Positions 23,044 to 33,861 of a DNA stretch of 64,000 nucleotides are shown here, one piece after another. The stretch is taken from positions 17,724,931 to 17,788,930 of the forward strand of contig NC_090128.1 in NCBI RefSeq assembly GCF_040581485.1, in the 5' to 3' direction. Position 1 is the first letter of the stretch. The number at the start of each line of letters is the position of its first letter. The notes beneath the pieces were generated by a model. That model had not been told where the DNA came from. It made no database searches and worked only from the letters and a program-made list of their open reading frames with translations. Source of the stretch: Linepithema humile (lineage: Eukaryota; Arthropoda; Insecta; Hymenoptera; Formicidae). Both the position numbers and the translations under genes were made by a program.

Positions 23044-25104
23044 CTAATTATTAGTGGCTTGCAATGGTATTGTAACATAACAACCAATTTCATCAAAGCA
23101 TTTAATTTTGAAACACTTCCTTTTTATTTGCGTTACGGAAATTTTAATTATATCTGCATTAGTAGTGTTTGATATTATAAATATTCCAAGTCTTTCTGAA
23201 GAGCACGGTACACAAAAAAAAGACTTTGGATTCAAAAAACGTTTTGCACGAATATAGCAAACACAATTTTCTTCAAATATATCCAAAATAAATATTACGG
23301 ATTTGTCATAAAGAATAGCACAGTTATCGGCTTGATTGGTTGCAATTTTAAAATTTTTAAATTGAACATGAGAAATGTCGTGATTTTTTTTATAAAAAAC
23401 AATCGGATATTGTTGAAATTTACATGATCGAATGGGAAGCTGTAATTCTTCAAAAGTACGATTAGAAAATTCCTCTAAGGGTGCCCCCGACTGATGCAAT
23501 TTTTTTTTTATTTTTTGCATTTGATTTTCAAATTTGAAGCAACTAAAGTTATCTAAAGAACCGAAACTTTGTACATCATTGGAAAGATGTAGAAGATTGT
23601 GAACAAGATTGTTATGTGACAAATATTCGTCTCCATAAATATTTCCATAATTGGAAACAAAGTAGAATAACAACGAATTCGCATAAGCGTTGAATGGCAC
23701 ACATAGTTGTTGATCAGTTAATATCCTGATACCAACGCTAAGAGAAAGAAAGTGATTATAGCAATTTGTAGGCAATATTGATTTCATAACAACAAATCCA
23801 GTATAAAGTAAAAATTGACGAAATTCTGTAGCCTTCCATTTATCAATATCATCTAAACTTCTAGGTTTTCTCACAAATTCTGCTGGAATGAAGGGTTTCA
23901 ATGCAATTAAATAACGCGAAACTGAATTTACAGCCTCTTTAGATAATCTAATATTTCTGTTTCCTCTGACCCATAGTTGCAGCAATCGTTTTACAACACC
24001 TAAACAGACAAGGTGCATATAATCTAATGGGATTTGTGATACCATTCCAATACCGAGTTTTTCTAATATGGGATTACCTGTGTGATGTTCAACATGTATA
24101 CGATTTTTAAATGTGTCATTTGTACGTAACATGCTGTTAGTTTCTCGAAAAACTACTCTGTTACATATGAAATCGCCTTCTTGAATACATTTCGAGCAAG
24201 AGGAATATCCTGTATGACCTTTTGTGTAGGTAATAAATGATTTCGCCGGGGCATCGCATAATATTGCATTAAGAGTTACTGTATATTTTATATTAGAAAC
24301 AATGATGCCTGTTTGAGAAAGGAGAATGAAGTCGTTAACAAAGTCGAGTAAAAACTCGTTAGCATTATTAGGTTTGCACATTCCATGATAAATACCAATT
24401 ATAAAAGGTAATGTATATGTATCTACATCTTCAATAGATGCCATTATTGGCCAAAATTGACTACCACTACTTTTGGAAATTGGCAAACCGTCAATATTAA
24501 TATTTAATTTTATTTTATTCCCTGTAATAAATTCAGAATATATTTGTATGGATCGCTTTAGAGTAGAGAAAAGACCAAAATGAACGTAGCGTCCACTATC
24601 CAGAGATTTTATATTTACAGACGCATTTCGTGGTGTTTTAAGTAACACCCTCACGTCTTTAGGCAAATCTACATAGCCATGTTTCCTTAAAATAGTAAGT
24701 AACTCGTTAACAGTATTATGTGCAATATTTCGTTCAATAATAAATTTTTGTAAATCTTCTCGTAAACTCGTTATATTATTGCTACCATCAGAGATATTAT
24801 TTATATCAGAAATATAATCTTGTGCTTCAACATTATGTTCCTTGTTACTTTCTATATCCGATAGTGATTCTACACTTGATTCACTTATTTCGTTAGCAAA
24901 ATCGTGAGGCAAAATATTAATTTCGTTAAATGTATCATCGACATTTGTGAAACTACTGTTACCACTATTTTCTGCTTCTATCGTATCAGATGCTATATTC
25001 GAATTGGTTGAATGTAATAATTTTGAATATTTATAATAAGTCAATTCGCGTTTAATTATTTGATTCTTTCGCCTTTTTGATAAATATTGAAATTCCTTTG
25101 GCAT
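23044..25104 (-). CDS. EnSpm/CACTA-like transposase, 686 residues, intact
   Basis: A single exon starts at ATG 25102-25104. Residues 1-130 are acidic and polar. The core shows INIDGLPISKSSGSQFWPIM (about 202-221, first likely catalytic Asp), PFIIGIYHG, AILCDAPAKSF (about 280-290, second Asp), a CSKC pair (about 303-306), and IPLDYMHLVCLGVVKRLL (about 358-375). This motif series is characteristic of the TNP2/EnSpm-like transposases widespread in insects and cnidarians. The third acidic residue cannot be placed with certainty. The frame is uninterrupted, unlike most transposases in this window. It is the likely enzyme of the CCCAGC-ended element around it. Confidence 0.85.
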   Translation of the reverse strand: MPKEFQYLSKRRKNQIIKRELTYYKYSKLLHSTNSNIASDTIEAENSGNSSFTNVDDTFNEINILPHDFANEISESSVESLSDIESNKEHNVEAQDYISDINNISDGSNNITSLREDLQKFIIERNIAHNTVNELLTILRKHGYVDLPKDVRVLLKTPRNASVNIKSLDSGRYVHFGLFSTLKRSIQIYSEFITGNKIKLNINIDGLPISKSSGSQFWPIMASIEDVDTYTLPFIIGIYHGMCKPNNANEFLLDFVNDFILLSQTGIIVSNIKYTVTLNAILCDAPAKSFITYTKGHTGYSSCSKCIQEGDFICNRVVFRETNSMLRTNDTFKNRIHVEHHTGNPILEKLGIGMVSQIPLDYMHLVCLGVVKRLLQLWVRGNRNIRLSKEAVNSVSRYLIALKPFIPAEFVRKPRSLDDIDKWKATEFRQFLLYTGFVVMKSILPTNCYNHFLSLSVGIRILTDQQLCVPFNAYANSLLFYFVSNYGNIYGDEYLSHNNLVHNLLHLSNDVQSFGSLDNFSCFKFENQMQKIKKKLHQSGAPLEEFSNRTFEELQLPIRSCKFQQYPIVFYKKNHDISHVQFKNFKIATNQADNCAILYDKSVIFILDIFEENCVCYIRAKRFLNPKSFFCVPCSSERLGIFIISNTTNADIIKISVTQIKRKCFKIKCFDEIGCYVTIPLQATNN

Positions 25105-25316
25105 GATGGCAGACAGTAAAATCTACATAAGAGACAACAACGGTAGATGAGAGTACTTGCGTGAAATGCGCCACCGTCAATGTATTAACATATCTAACTC
25201 ATGCATAACACATTCTATATTTGTATTACACTGATAATATATAGAAAAATAAATTAACACTTATACATACACACACAGATTTCTCTTCTTATTTTTATTG
25301 TATGTATAGGGTGTTC

Positions 25317-26173
25317 AAAATAAAGGTTCACTAATTTAATTGACTATAATTTCTAAAATAAATAAAAAAATAAGATTCTTTTTTTTATTTATTAATTGAA
25401 TCATGACAAATTATAACGAATTAGGTGTGAAACAAAATGTCGTTCAAATGGCCGCTTTGGGTTGAGTCACAAATTTGAGTTCTTTTTATAGTATTTTGCA
25501 TGACACAAAGTCTCTTATAAAGTAGTGGAAATTTAAGCTCTTTCTGCACAAATGTTATCTTTCAGTTCATCAATTGTTCATCACTTTTCCTTTGAGATAG
25601 CTCTACAAAAAAAAATCTGGAGCCATCAAATCAGGAGATCTTGGAGGTCAATCAAAACTGCCAAAACGAGAAATAAAACGATCTGGAAAGATTGTTTATA
25701 ATAGCACGATTGTTTCGCGATATGTGTGTGCGGTGGCACCGTCTTGTTGAAAATAAAAAACAAAATAAAAAAAAAACAATTGCAAACAATCTTTCCAGAT
25801 CGTTTCATTTCTCGTTCTGGCAGTTTTGATTGGCCTCCAAGATCTTCAGATTTTTTTTGTGGAACTATCTCAGGAAAAGTGTATGCGAATCATCCAGTAA
25901 CAATTGATAACCTGAAAAATAACATTTGTGCAGAAATAGCTCAAATTTCTACTACTTTATGTGAGACTTTGTGTCAAGCAAAATGTTATAAAAAGAGCTC
26001 GAATTTGTAACTCACAATCAGTCCGAAGCGGCCATTTGAACGACATTGTGTTCTACACCTAATTCGTTAAATTTGTCTTGATTCAATGAATAGATGAAAA
26101 AAAGAATCTTGTTTTTTTATTTATTTTAGAAATTATAGCCAATTGAATTAGTGAACCTTCATTTTGAACATCC
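25317..26173. mobile_element. Foldback Tc1/mariner relic
   Basis: The outer ends (GGTGTTCAAAATAAAGGTTC and its mirror near 26150) and about 350 bp inside are inverted copies around a centre near 25740. The right arm still codes a C-terminal transposase scrap: a Trp-Pro-Pro-Arg-Ser phrase, a Phe-Phe catalytic-end region, then KVYANHPVTIDNLKNNI. The left arm is the same scrap inverted and more decayed. It cannot encode an enzyme. Confidence 0.75.
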
Positions 26174-26176
26174 AGC

Positions 26177-27001
26177 ATGTGTATGTGTGCGTATTTACTT
26201 GAAAGCAGAGAAAACAATTGTACTTACATATAAAAGTAACTCGTATCCGAACGAGAGAACGGGTTGCACACGGCTTATGCAATGATTTCAATTTTCGACA
26301 GGCGTAAGTGCAACGTTTCAGCGACAATCCTTAAATCATAAAGCACTGCAACATAAATAAGACCACTTATATTAGAACACTTGTACGTAATTGTATTAAA
26401 AAAGATTTGGCTTTTATACATATGTACGTAAATATGCATGAAGGTGTGTGTGTATGTGTATATGTGTATGTGTGCGTATTTACTTGAAAGCAGAGAAAAT
26501 AATTGTACTTACATATAAAAGTAACTCGTATCCGAACGAGAGAACGGGTTGCACACGGCTTATGCAATGATTTCAATTTTCGACAGGCGTAAGTGCAACG
26601 TTTCAGCGACAATCCTTAAATCATAAAGCACTGCAACATAAATAAGACCACTTATATTAGAACACTTGTACGTAAAGGTATTAAAAAAGATTTGGCTTTT
26701 ATACATATGTACGTAAATATGCATGAAGGTGTGTGTGTATGTGTATATGTGTATGTGTGCGTATTTACTTGAAAGCAGAGAAAATAATTGTACTTACATA
26801 TAAAAGTAACTCGTATCCGAACGAGAGAACGGGTTGCACACGACTTATGCAATGATTTCAATTTTCGACAGGCGTAAGTGCAACGTTTCAGCGACAATCC
26901 TTAAATCATAAAGCACTGCAACATAAATAAGACCACTTATATTAGAACACTTGTACGTAATTGTATTAAAAAAGATTTGGCTTTTATACATATGTACATA
27001 C
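26177..27001. repeat. Direct repeat, 285-bp unit, about 2.9 copies
   Basis: Units start near 26177, 26462 and 26747. Each contains a TG microsatellite, AAAGCAGAGAAAA, CGAACGAGAGAACGGG, GACAGGCGTAAGTGCAACG and a final TTGGCTTTTATACATATG. Copies differ at only a handful of bases, so the amplification is young. No protein meaning is evident; frames spanning it are by-products. Confidence 0.9.
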
Positions 27002-27430
27002 AACATCGCGTGCTTGTCGTACGACAGGCACATAAAATCGTACGATTACATGCCACCATTAATCAGGTTTAATAAAGTTTGTAGATATAAAACCGGATTT
27101 AATTACGTAAAATGTTTTAACGCTAGTTAATGGTAACGTTTAATCGTAATCTATAATGATCGGACCGGGGAAAAGAACTTACGATACGATTCGGCAACTG
27201 TCTCCCACGTGCTTCAACGTTGCAACGTGCCTGCCTGTGCCGGTATGATCTCGCTTCCCAGCATGCTCCTGAACCAATCAAGACATGATATGGCTGTGTG
27301 TTACACATACGTCTGCGCGAGTGTCACTCGCTACCAATCATCGACGTAGTAGCCGCTGTGCGCACACGTAACAAGATGCGTATGCAGTTGTTTCCTCCCG
27401 ACACTCAGTTTATTACAAATAAATAAATAT
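27002..27430. other. Non-coding stretch next to subterminal motifs
   Basis: Includes a short palindrome (CTTGTCGTACGACAGG near 27012). From about 27430 onward the GTTATATAAC-type motifs of the surrounding transposon begin. No gene seen. Confidence 0.5.
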
Positions 27431-27863
27431 ATAACATCAAAATAATATTTACGAAGCACTTGTTATATAACATGTTACATTCAAGTTATATTGCCATTTA
27501 CTTTATTATAACCAGTAAGCAACAAAGCAAAATAACAATTCTATAACACAATTACATTATATGTATAAAAAATATTATATAATCACAATATAAATAAAGT
27601 GTAACATTTGTTATATGTAATATCTGTTACATGTTATTTCTACGTTATATGGCAACTATATATTGTGTTTGCTGGGTACTAGTTGTTGACTAATATAATC
27701 TAATTAGATACTTTAAATTTCAATTATTTTTGTAAATTTCGGTATATTGCATGATACAGAATCAACCTCCAGTTGAATAATAACTATTTGAATAAATACA
27801 TCTCGGCTTCATTATACTATTAAAATCATTTTTGTTTTATTATTATGAATACATTAATACTAC

Positions 27864-29965
27864 TTAATTACTGTCATCACGCAATAACTCTGTATGTAAA
27901 AGATGGTGAATTTTTAACATTATTTCGCGTCTGCGGATTTGCGAGAAATCTCGTAGCTGGCTGGCGATCATCGAAGTGAAGTTATCAACTTCATCAAGAA
28001 CAGGAGGAGTTGGCAATGGCAATGCTGGTCGTGGAATCTGCAAGGCTTCCGCTATCTGCTTCATCACATCTTGTTCGCAACTTTTTCGTTTTTTTTTTAC
28101 TTCTGAAAATAAAAGAATACATTTTACATTATTGAAAAAGTTACTCCTGAGATTATAATAAAATTAATTTTAAAAAATTATTACACTAAAATAAATAATA
28201 TAAATAAATAATTTTTTAAATATTAATTATACAATATGATATGAAAAAATCAAAAAGTCTTTACCAGGATTGCAAGAATTTGTAGTTAAAATTTTACTCC
28301 GATCCGATAAAAACTTCATCGCAGGAAATTTTTTACATTATAAAACATTATATATTATGTATTTATGTTATAAATGGATATTTATAGATATATTTGGTTT
28401 ATTATAAAAATACGCAATTATAAAAAAGAACATAATCTAGGAATTTCAATTTTTATCGAAGACATACTCGTTCCTGAACGAAACGCTTCCGTAGAAACAA
28501 TGGAAATTTAAATACAAGGGTTTTATTTTATTATTGCATATTCTTACTATTCTCTTTCTGTTTTTAAATTTGTTCATTGGCTTAGTTTACATCGATCGTT
28601 TGGTACGCGTATCAAGTATCAAATCTGCTTCTCTGATTGATTTAAATCGTTTAAGGTAAAATCTGCACCAATCAGAGAAGCAGATTTAATATTTGGTACA
28701 CGTACTAAATGATCGGTATAAACTAAGCCATTTGCCAGTACACCTTATGAGCAAAACGTACCTCTCGATGCATCAACTGCATTGGAATTTACTTCTCCAT
28801 CTACTTGGATTTCTACATCATCGGGATCTTCATCAAGACTTGTAATATTTGAAACTGTCCTGAAATAAAATATATTGATAGTAACTCTCTCTAGTATTTC
28901 TGTAAATTTGTGAAGTAACTAACTCTTTTTCCAAATAGGTATCCCGTAAGAAAGACATCGAGTCATAATGCTGCCACTTCCTACAAGATGGCTTACTGGC
29001 TGATCCACTTGGCAATTTCTCAAGGGAGATGATTTTCATATAGCGATCCCTCAAGTTTTTCCATTTTCTTTTTACTTCTTCAGCAGAACATTCATCTGTA
29101 ATAATAAAATCGAACATTTTGTACTGTTATATCACTTCCTCTCTCCTCTCTCTTTCTCTCTCTCTCTTCTTCTCTTTCTTCACACGCACACATATATACC
29201 ATTCGTCGCATCAGCCACTTGCTGCCAAAGCTGTTGTACAGTTTGTTTGTCACGTTTCACAATATTACATTTTTGATTCCATAACAGTTCTCGTGCCGAC
29301 ACTTCTGCAATTATTATTTCTTCCAAGTTTCGCCTTTCAAGGTTCGATGTTTGCGGTTCTTGATTAGTCGGAAGATGCGACTCCGTAACAAGCAACTCTG
29401 CTCCATCAACCGCACTTCGACGCACAATGTCTCCATTCTCTATAATATATTTAAATTGCTATATTTGCTCAAATAATATTATATCATTTATTTTCGCCTT
29501 TTATATTTTACTTACCACATTGGGGATACAAACAGAAAGTGTTCTCGTCATAAATAAGCGTTGGATAATTTACAAAACATTCATGGGAAGATATTTCTTC
29601 TTCCTCCAGAATTGTCTCGCACATTCCGCATGTATGTACTTTCTGCAATAAAAAAAATATGAATTATATTAAATATGAATTGTAACTTGGTGTATCATTA
29701 TCTGGTATGTCATTATGTGTCATTCAAAAGTTTGGTTTCAAGTCATAAATGTTTATAAAAATTAAAAAAAATTTCTAAAAATTGAAAAAAATTTTTTTGC
29801 ATAAATTTGTTTTCCAAAACCTTTTAAACATAAACTTAACCTCCAATCTTGATGATTATAAACAATTATATATATTATTTTCGTAATTGCTATTTTAACA
29901 TTTTTGTATTAAACATATTATGAAAATACACTAACCTGTGGAATCTCCACATGTTTTCCGACCAT
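27864..29965 (-). CDS. Harbinger MADF-BESS protein, six exons, intact
   Basis: Exons 29936-29965, 29516-29642, 29200-29439, 28924-29095, 28762-28859 and 27864-28102 total 906 bases and give an open 301-residue protein; every junction keeps phase. Residues about 11-50 form a Cys-rich module (TCGMC...HECF...CLYPQC). A MADF (Myb/SANT-like) DNA-binding domain is split by intron 3: ...SARELLWNQK...QLWQQVADATN, then EVKRKWKNLRDRYMKIIS. The end has a BESS-like segment (SQLRDFSQIRRREIMLKI). Such proteins bring Harbinger transposase into the nucleus and onto terminal repeats. It is on the opposite strand to the transposase and reads towards it. Confidence 0.85.
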
Positions 29966-30035
29966 TCTTACAACTTTTTTTTCAAATTGATTTTAACCAC
30001 TTTTGCGATATCGCAAATAAAGTTGGATTAATCTA

Positions 30036-30152
30036 ACTTCAACGCGGCAGACACGGGAGGCGGCATCAGGATTAGAAGCCCCTAGAATCTAGTTCTTTTT
30101 GAAGTGCCGCGCTGCCGCGCGCGGCACTTGCCGCGTCCATCAGTAGGCACCT
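30036..30152 (-). repeat. Right terminal inverted repeat of Harbinger (empty site of the palindrome)
   Basis: Reverse-complemented, this 117-bp end matches 10606-10678 joined to 13908-13950, that is, the left terminal repeat without the 3.2-kb palindrome. It includes a GC-rich self-complementary patch (GTGCCGCGCGCGGCA) and the single target TTCTAGGG. Confidence 0.9.
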
Positions 30153-31809
30153 TAAAATATCGCTGTTTTAAAAAATGTAACCGCATGCGCACAAAGCAGC
30201 TGGACCGTGCGCGAGAGAGAGGCTATTATACGTCTGCACCTGTTTGGGCTAAGGATCGACACTCTTCTAGCGATATAGGAGTATTACATATATGGCTTTC
30301 TCGCGATCGAAAATTAATTCTTTTCTGTATTCCTTTAGAATGCCAAATTGGAACTAGAAGACTCAAATCAAAATACCTTGTGCGGAATATTGTGCGGAAA
30401 CCATAATGCATGCACTTGATATTCAGCGTGAGCAGAAGCAACGTCGTGGTCGCTATCGTCGCGACACGTGTACGCATCCGCCGCGTTTTTCCTGAGTAGT
30501 CGTTGCTCAGCATGTTGCTCGTCCAGGCAAATCCAAGTCACGCAGAACCATGGTTAATGATGACGATGGATGTTAATGGGCAGTGTGGCAGTCAGGCGGA
30601 CACATAATCGCGTCTCGCCGATCAGCTGCGGTTTCTGTCATTGTCTCAGCAGAAAAAGAAAAAAAAATACTCTCGTCGCACAATTATATCCGGAATTTGC
30701 AATCAGAAGCGAGAAGAAACGACGACACACTAGCAACAACGTCGATACTAAACATCCATAATCGGCGGAAGTGGCCTGAGAGACTCGTTATTCCGAAGGA
30801 TGCGCATGCGGCCACCCTCCTTCTCTTTCCTTTCATCGCTACCGCTTTTAACCCAGAACTCCATTTGGTCCATGCGTCAGATCTGTATTTTTGGCTATGT
30901 GGATATACCGAGTGATAACACGTTTACTCGATCTGTAATCTTTATGATAAACCAACATTGTTAACTGCAACTGTTGCAAATTTTCAGCAGTCTCTATGTT
31001 AATATTGTTTAGCTTTATACATAATATTATTTATCGTTATGCAATATTATTTCGTGCAATGCGTAATATATTTATATATAACATTTATACTTTTGTATTT
31101 ATATGAATATAAACTTTTAATAGTTTTGTGATGTATCAAAAATTATAAAAGTCAGATCATAAACTAAAAGAGGCTCCGACTGTACTGATTATATCAACAA
31201 TCGGATACTAAATTTAAATGAGAAAAATTTTCTGACCGTCGATATGAATATACAAGAAGCATAATGTAAGAATGAAGAAACACTTTATAGAATTCCTATA
31301 CAGAGGTGTTACTGCTAAAGATTTGAATCGCTTTGTTTCAAGTAGCTCTCTGTTTTCTTTTCTCCTTTTCTATGTTTTGCGAGTGGTGAGAGGGATTTAA
31401 TGTAACATGTATTAAGAATTAAGAATGGAGAGATATTCAGACAGTGCTATATAGTACTCTCTAAGTATCTATCTCCATTTTTAATTTTTATATATACACA
31501 TATGTCACACACTTGAAAAAGAAATTGCAAACACGCACATATAAGTGTGTGTTCTCCAAATATTCATACTTTACACATATTAAAAATGTTAATTATAATT
31601 TATTATTTAAAAACTCCAACTTCTTCTTAAAAGAATAACTTGAAAATTTGTCATCTACTTGAAGGTGGTTACTAATAATACAGGGGGTCGAAAAGTGAGC
31701 AAATTTACTAGGTTATTGACCAAGAAGATCATAGATATTTTAGTAAATTTGCGCACTTTTGTAATTTTTTCACTCCATTGCATGATACACAATCGACCAT
31801 TCAGTCTGT
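30153..31809. other. Flanking sequence without a supported gene
   Basis: The first 750 bp are GC-richer with several short overlapping frames (for example 30583-30915) that have no recognisable domain and no splice structure. After 30960 the sequence is AT-rich. A short inverted pair GCAAATTTACTA / TAGTAAATTTGC lies near 31695-31755. Nothing functional is supported. Confidence 0.5.
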
Positions 31810-32698
31810 ACGAGAGCACAGTATAAGAAAGTACAGTAGGTTCACTCGCGTCGGCACTTTTTGATCTCATAACTAAAAGATCGCCATATTGCTGGTTGTG
31901 CGCGGACTCTAATTTGAAAGGCATAGATACAATAAAAAAAGATATATATCTAATAAGAATATTAAAAAAAAAAAATTTTTATTTAATATTCTAAAAGAAA
32001 ATAAGACTCTAGAATAATAATTTACCTGATAGGAAGAAAGTCTGTGCCATCGTTACACGGTGCGTAAATTATTGTGTATATTTACAATAATTAATATCTT
32101 TGCGTTTATTTTGTACATATACGTATTAATTTATTTTTAATTAAAATACAATTTTATCAAAATTACTGTATAAGTATACAATTATTATATGCAATAATTA
32201 TCTAATTATTAAAATCCTAATAAATTTTATGTATATAAATAAATGTACAGAGCCTATAAATTATCAGAGATAAAAAAATTCAAGAAACATGATAATATTT
32301 TGATAATGATAATAATGTTACGTCCTACATCCTACACAGTTCTTCTTTGCTCAACTTTCTCACGATCAGTCGGTAAAACTCAAAGAGATCCCTAATGAAA
32401 ATTTGGCCTTTACAAATAAAAATAAAACCATAAAACTCACTAAGATTATTTCAGACATATCGAAATTTCCGATAAGATAAATTGTCCTTTGAGTTTTCGA
32501 CGATGATCACGTCCGCACCGATAAAATTTTATAGCGTCTACACTAAATATCACCACCAGGTACCTCGCCTTATTCCCGCCTATCCTTAAGTTCGATTTCA
32601 TATTGGAAATCTATCTTTATTACTTTCCTCCACCCTAAGATTTCCTCAAGGATCCAAAATCTTAAGGAATACCTCCCTTCCAAAACCAAAAAATCTGA

Positions 32699-32706
32699 GT
32701 ATAAAA
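32699..32706 (+). promoter_or_regulatory. TATA box of solo LTR 2
   Basis: TATAAAAG about 20 bases upstream of a short tandem-repeat leader; same strand and relative position as in the related LTR. Confidence 0.55.
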
Positions 32707-33513
32707 GGAAGGGACCCAGCGAGAGTCAGCGGAGTTTTAGTTAGAGAGTCAGCGGAGTTTTAGTTAGAGAGTCAGCGGAGTTTTTAGTTAGAGAGCCAGC
32801 CAGTTAGTAGAGAGAGACTTTTAGTATTACCGGAACAGTTTGAATATTGGGACTTAGAAATAATTCGCAACATTTTTAAGTGACTGTAAGTGTTTGTAAC
32901 AAAATAGATTCAGTAAAGTGTCTGTTAAAACTATTCGATCTCTTTTCTCGTGTACAACCTACACCCTACCTAACACCCAACCACCCAGTTATCTCTCTGA
33001 ATCAGCACTCAGAACTATTTGCTCCGGTGCGGAGCACCGCACGTTGTACTTGGTTTCTGTATCCCCGCTAATCGTCGTGCGGACCACCGCACGCTTTTAG
33101 CCTGAAATTTTCGGATTGACAACATTATCCTTCATGCCCAAATCTAAGACGCGACGTGGGGGAGTAAAATACCGTGCGCGCCAATTACTTCTCCAGTACA
33201 CGAAACCGGTTACGGAAGACAATTCAGAATACATCGGTGTTCAAAGAAACTATTTTGACTACGAATACGAGGATCTGTGCAATGCCTCCGATCAGTTTTC
33301 CCGGCGCAAAGGATATAACGCTCATCGGCCGTGGCCCTTCACTCTCATCCCCCTCAGCTGCAATCAGTCTCCGATCAACCCAGTGCAGATACCACTAACT
33401 GACCCCAGGAGAATCAAGTACACCTCAAGGCCGACTACACCTGGACTTTAGATTTGGAGATCTAAATACATTTCGAAGACATCCAAGTAGTAAGTCTAAT
33501 TTTCACAATCACT

Positions 33514-33514
<1 letters not shown>

Positions 33515-33573
<59 letters not shown>

Positions 33574-33575
33574 AA
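33515..33575. repeat. (CT)n microsatellite
   Basis: Almost pure CT dinucleotides, broken by a few TTT interruptions, inside solo LTR 2. Confidence 0.95.
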
Positions 33576-33861
33576 ACACCTCTCCTTTTGAAAATTGCAC
33601 GAGGTTCCGCCCTTGGTAAAAGGAGTTAATTCTCTTGACCAGAAAAGGAAACCACAAACGATTGTTTCAGACCTCTAACAGCGTAATATCGATCCTTACG
33701 ATCGTTGACCTGTTCTCAGCCAAGGGAAATTGTTCGGCTCGCGCGGTCGCCTCCTGTCATACCGACCAGCGAGCAAACACCACTAATTCATACTTTTATT
33801 GTTGCGTCCGTCCGTATACCTGACTCCGCCCCTTTCCCTCCAGGTTAGGACGTAACAATAA

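Larger units (their letters stand above)
16613..27676 (-). mobile_element. 11-kb DNA transposon with CCCAGCAAACACA ends, two genes
   Basis: Left tip CCCAGCAAACACAG; right tip, inward, CCCAGCAAACACAAT. TA flanks both ends (16611-16612 and 27677-27678). Both subterminal regions are crowded with GTTATATAAC, ATGTTAC and GTAACAT motifs, as is usual for transposase-binding sites. Inside, both on the minus strand, are an EnSpm-like transposase (23044-25104) and a spliced DUF4806-type gene (17627-20159), both intact. A solo LTR (20266-22580), a foldback mariner relic (25317-26173) and smaller repeats were added later. It lies inside the Harbinger element between its two genes. I infer one two-gene transposon; superfamily placement rests on the transposase. 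Confidence 0.65.
10606..30152 (+). mobile_element. PIF/Harbinger transposon swollen by nested insertions
   Basis: The left end reads AGGTGCCTACTGATGGACGC and the right end is its reverse complement. TAA is duplicated at 10603-10605 and 30153-30155, the 3-bp hallmark of Harbinger. About 115 bp of terminal repeat can be followed if the palindrome at 10679-13899 is skipped. Removing that insertion and the 11-kb element at 16613-27676 leaves about 5.3 kb with the two proteins expected of this superfamily: a DDE transposase on the plus strand and a MADF (Myb-like) protein on the minus strand. Both genes are intact, so the element was recently autonomous apart from its insertions. Confidence 0.85.
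32316..33857 (+). mobile_element. Solo LTR, 1.5 kb, family 1
   Basis: Starts TGTTACGTCC and ends GGACGTAACA with ATAA duplicated on both sides (32312-32315 and 33858-33861). It shares terminal bases and the TTCCGCCC...GGTAA block (near 33605) with the LTR at 20266-22580 but is shorter and diverged. It has a TATA box near 32700 (GAGTATAAAAGGAAGG), three to four direct repeats of AGAGTCAGCGGAGTTTTAGTT at 32722-32810, and a CT microsatellite at about 33515-33575. Confidence 0.85.

Noticed and set aside
26367..26897. Two 81-residue minus-strand frames
   Set aside because: They are the translated 285-bp direct repeat including a TG run (Tyr-Thr-His repeats); no evidence of coding.
26177..27001. 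Regularly spaced repeats resembling a CRISPR-like array
   Set aside because: The unit is 285 bp and the whole unit is repeated with no unique spacers; it is a tandem duplication in eukaryotic DNA.
30104..30915. Overlapping frames right of the Harbinger end
   Set aside because: Short, in several phases, without domains, splice support or promoter; the first even begins inside the Harbinger terminal repeat.
31817..31823. CACAGTA at the P-element tip as a second RSS-like heptamer
   Set aside because: The encoded protein is a THAP/P-type transposase, the ends are 31 bp long with 7-bp flanking repeats, and no nonamer-like pattern follows. The resemblance is coincidental.
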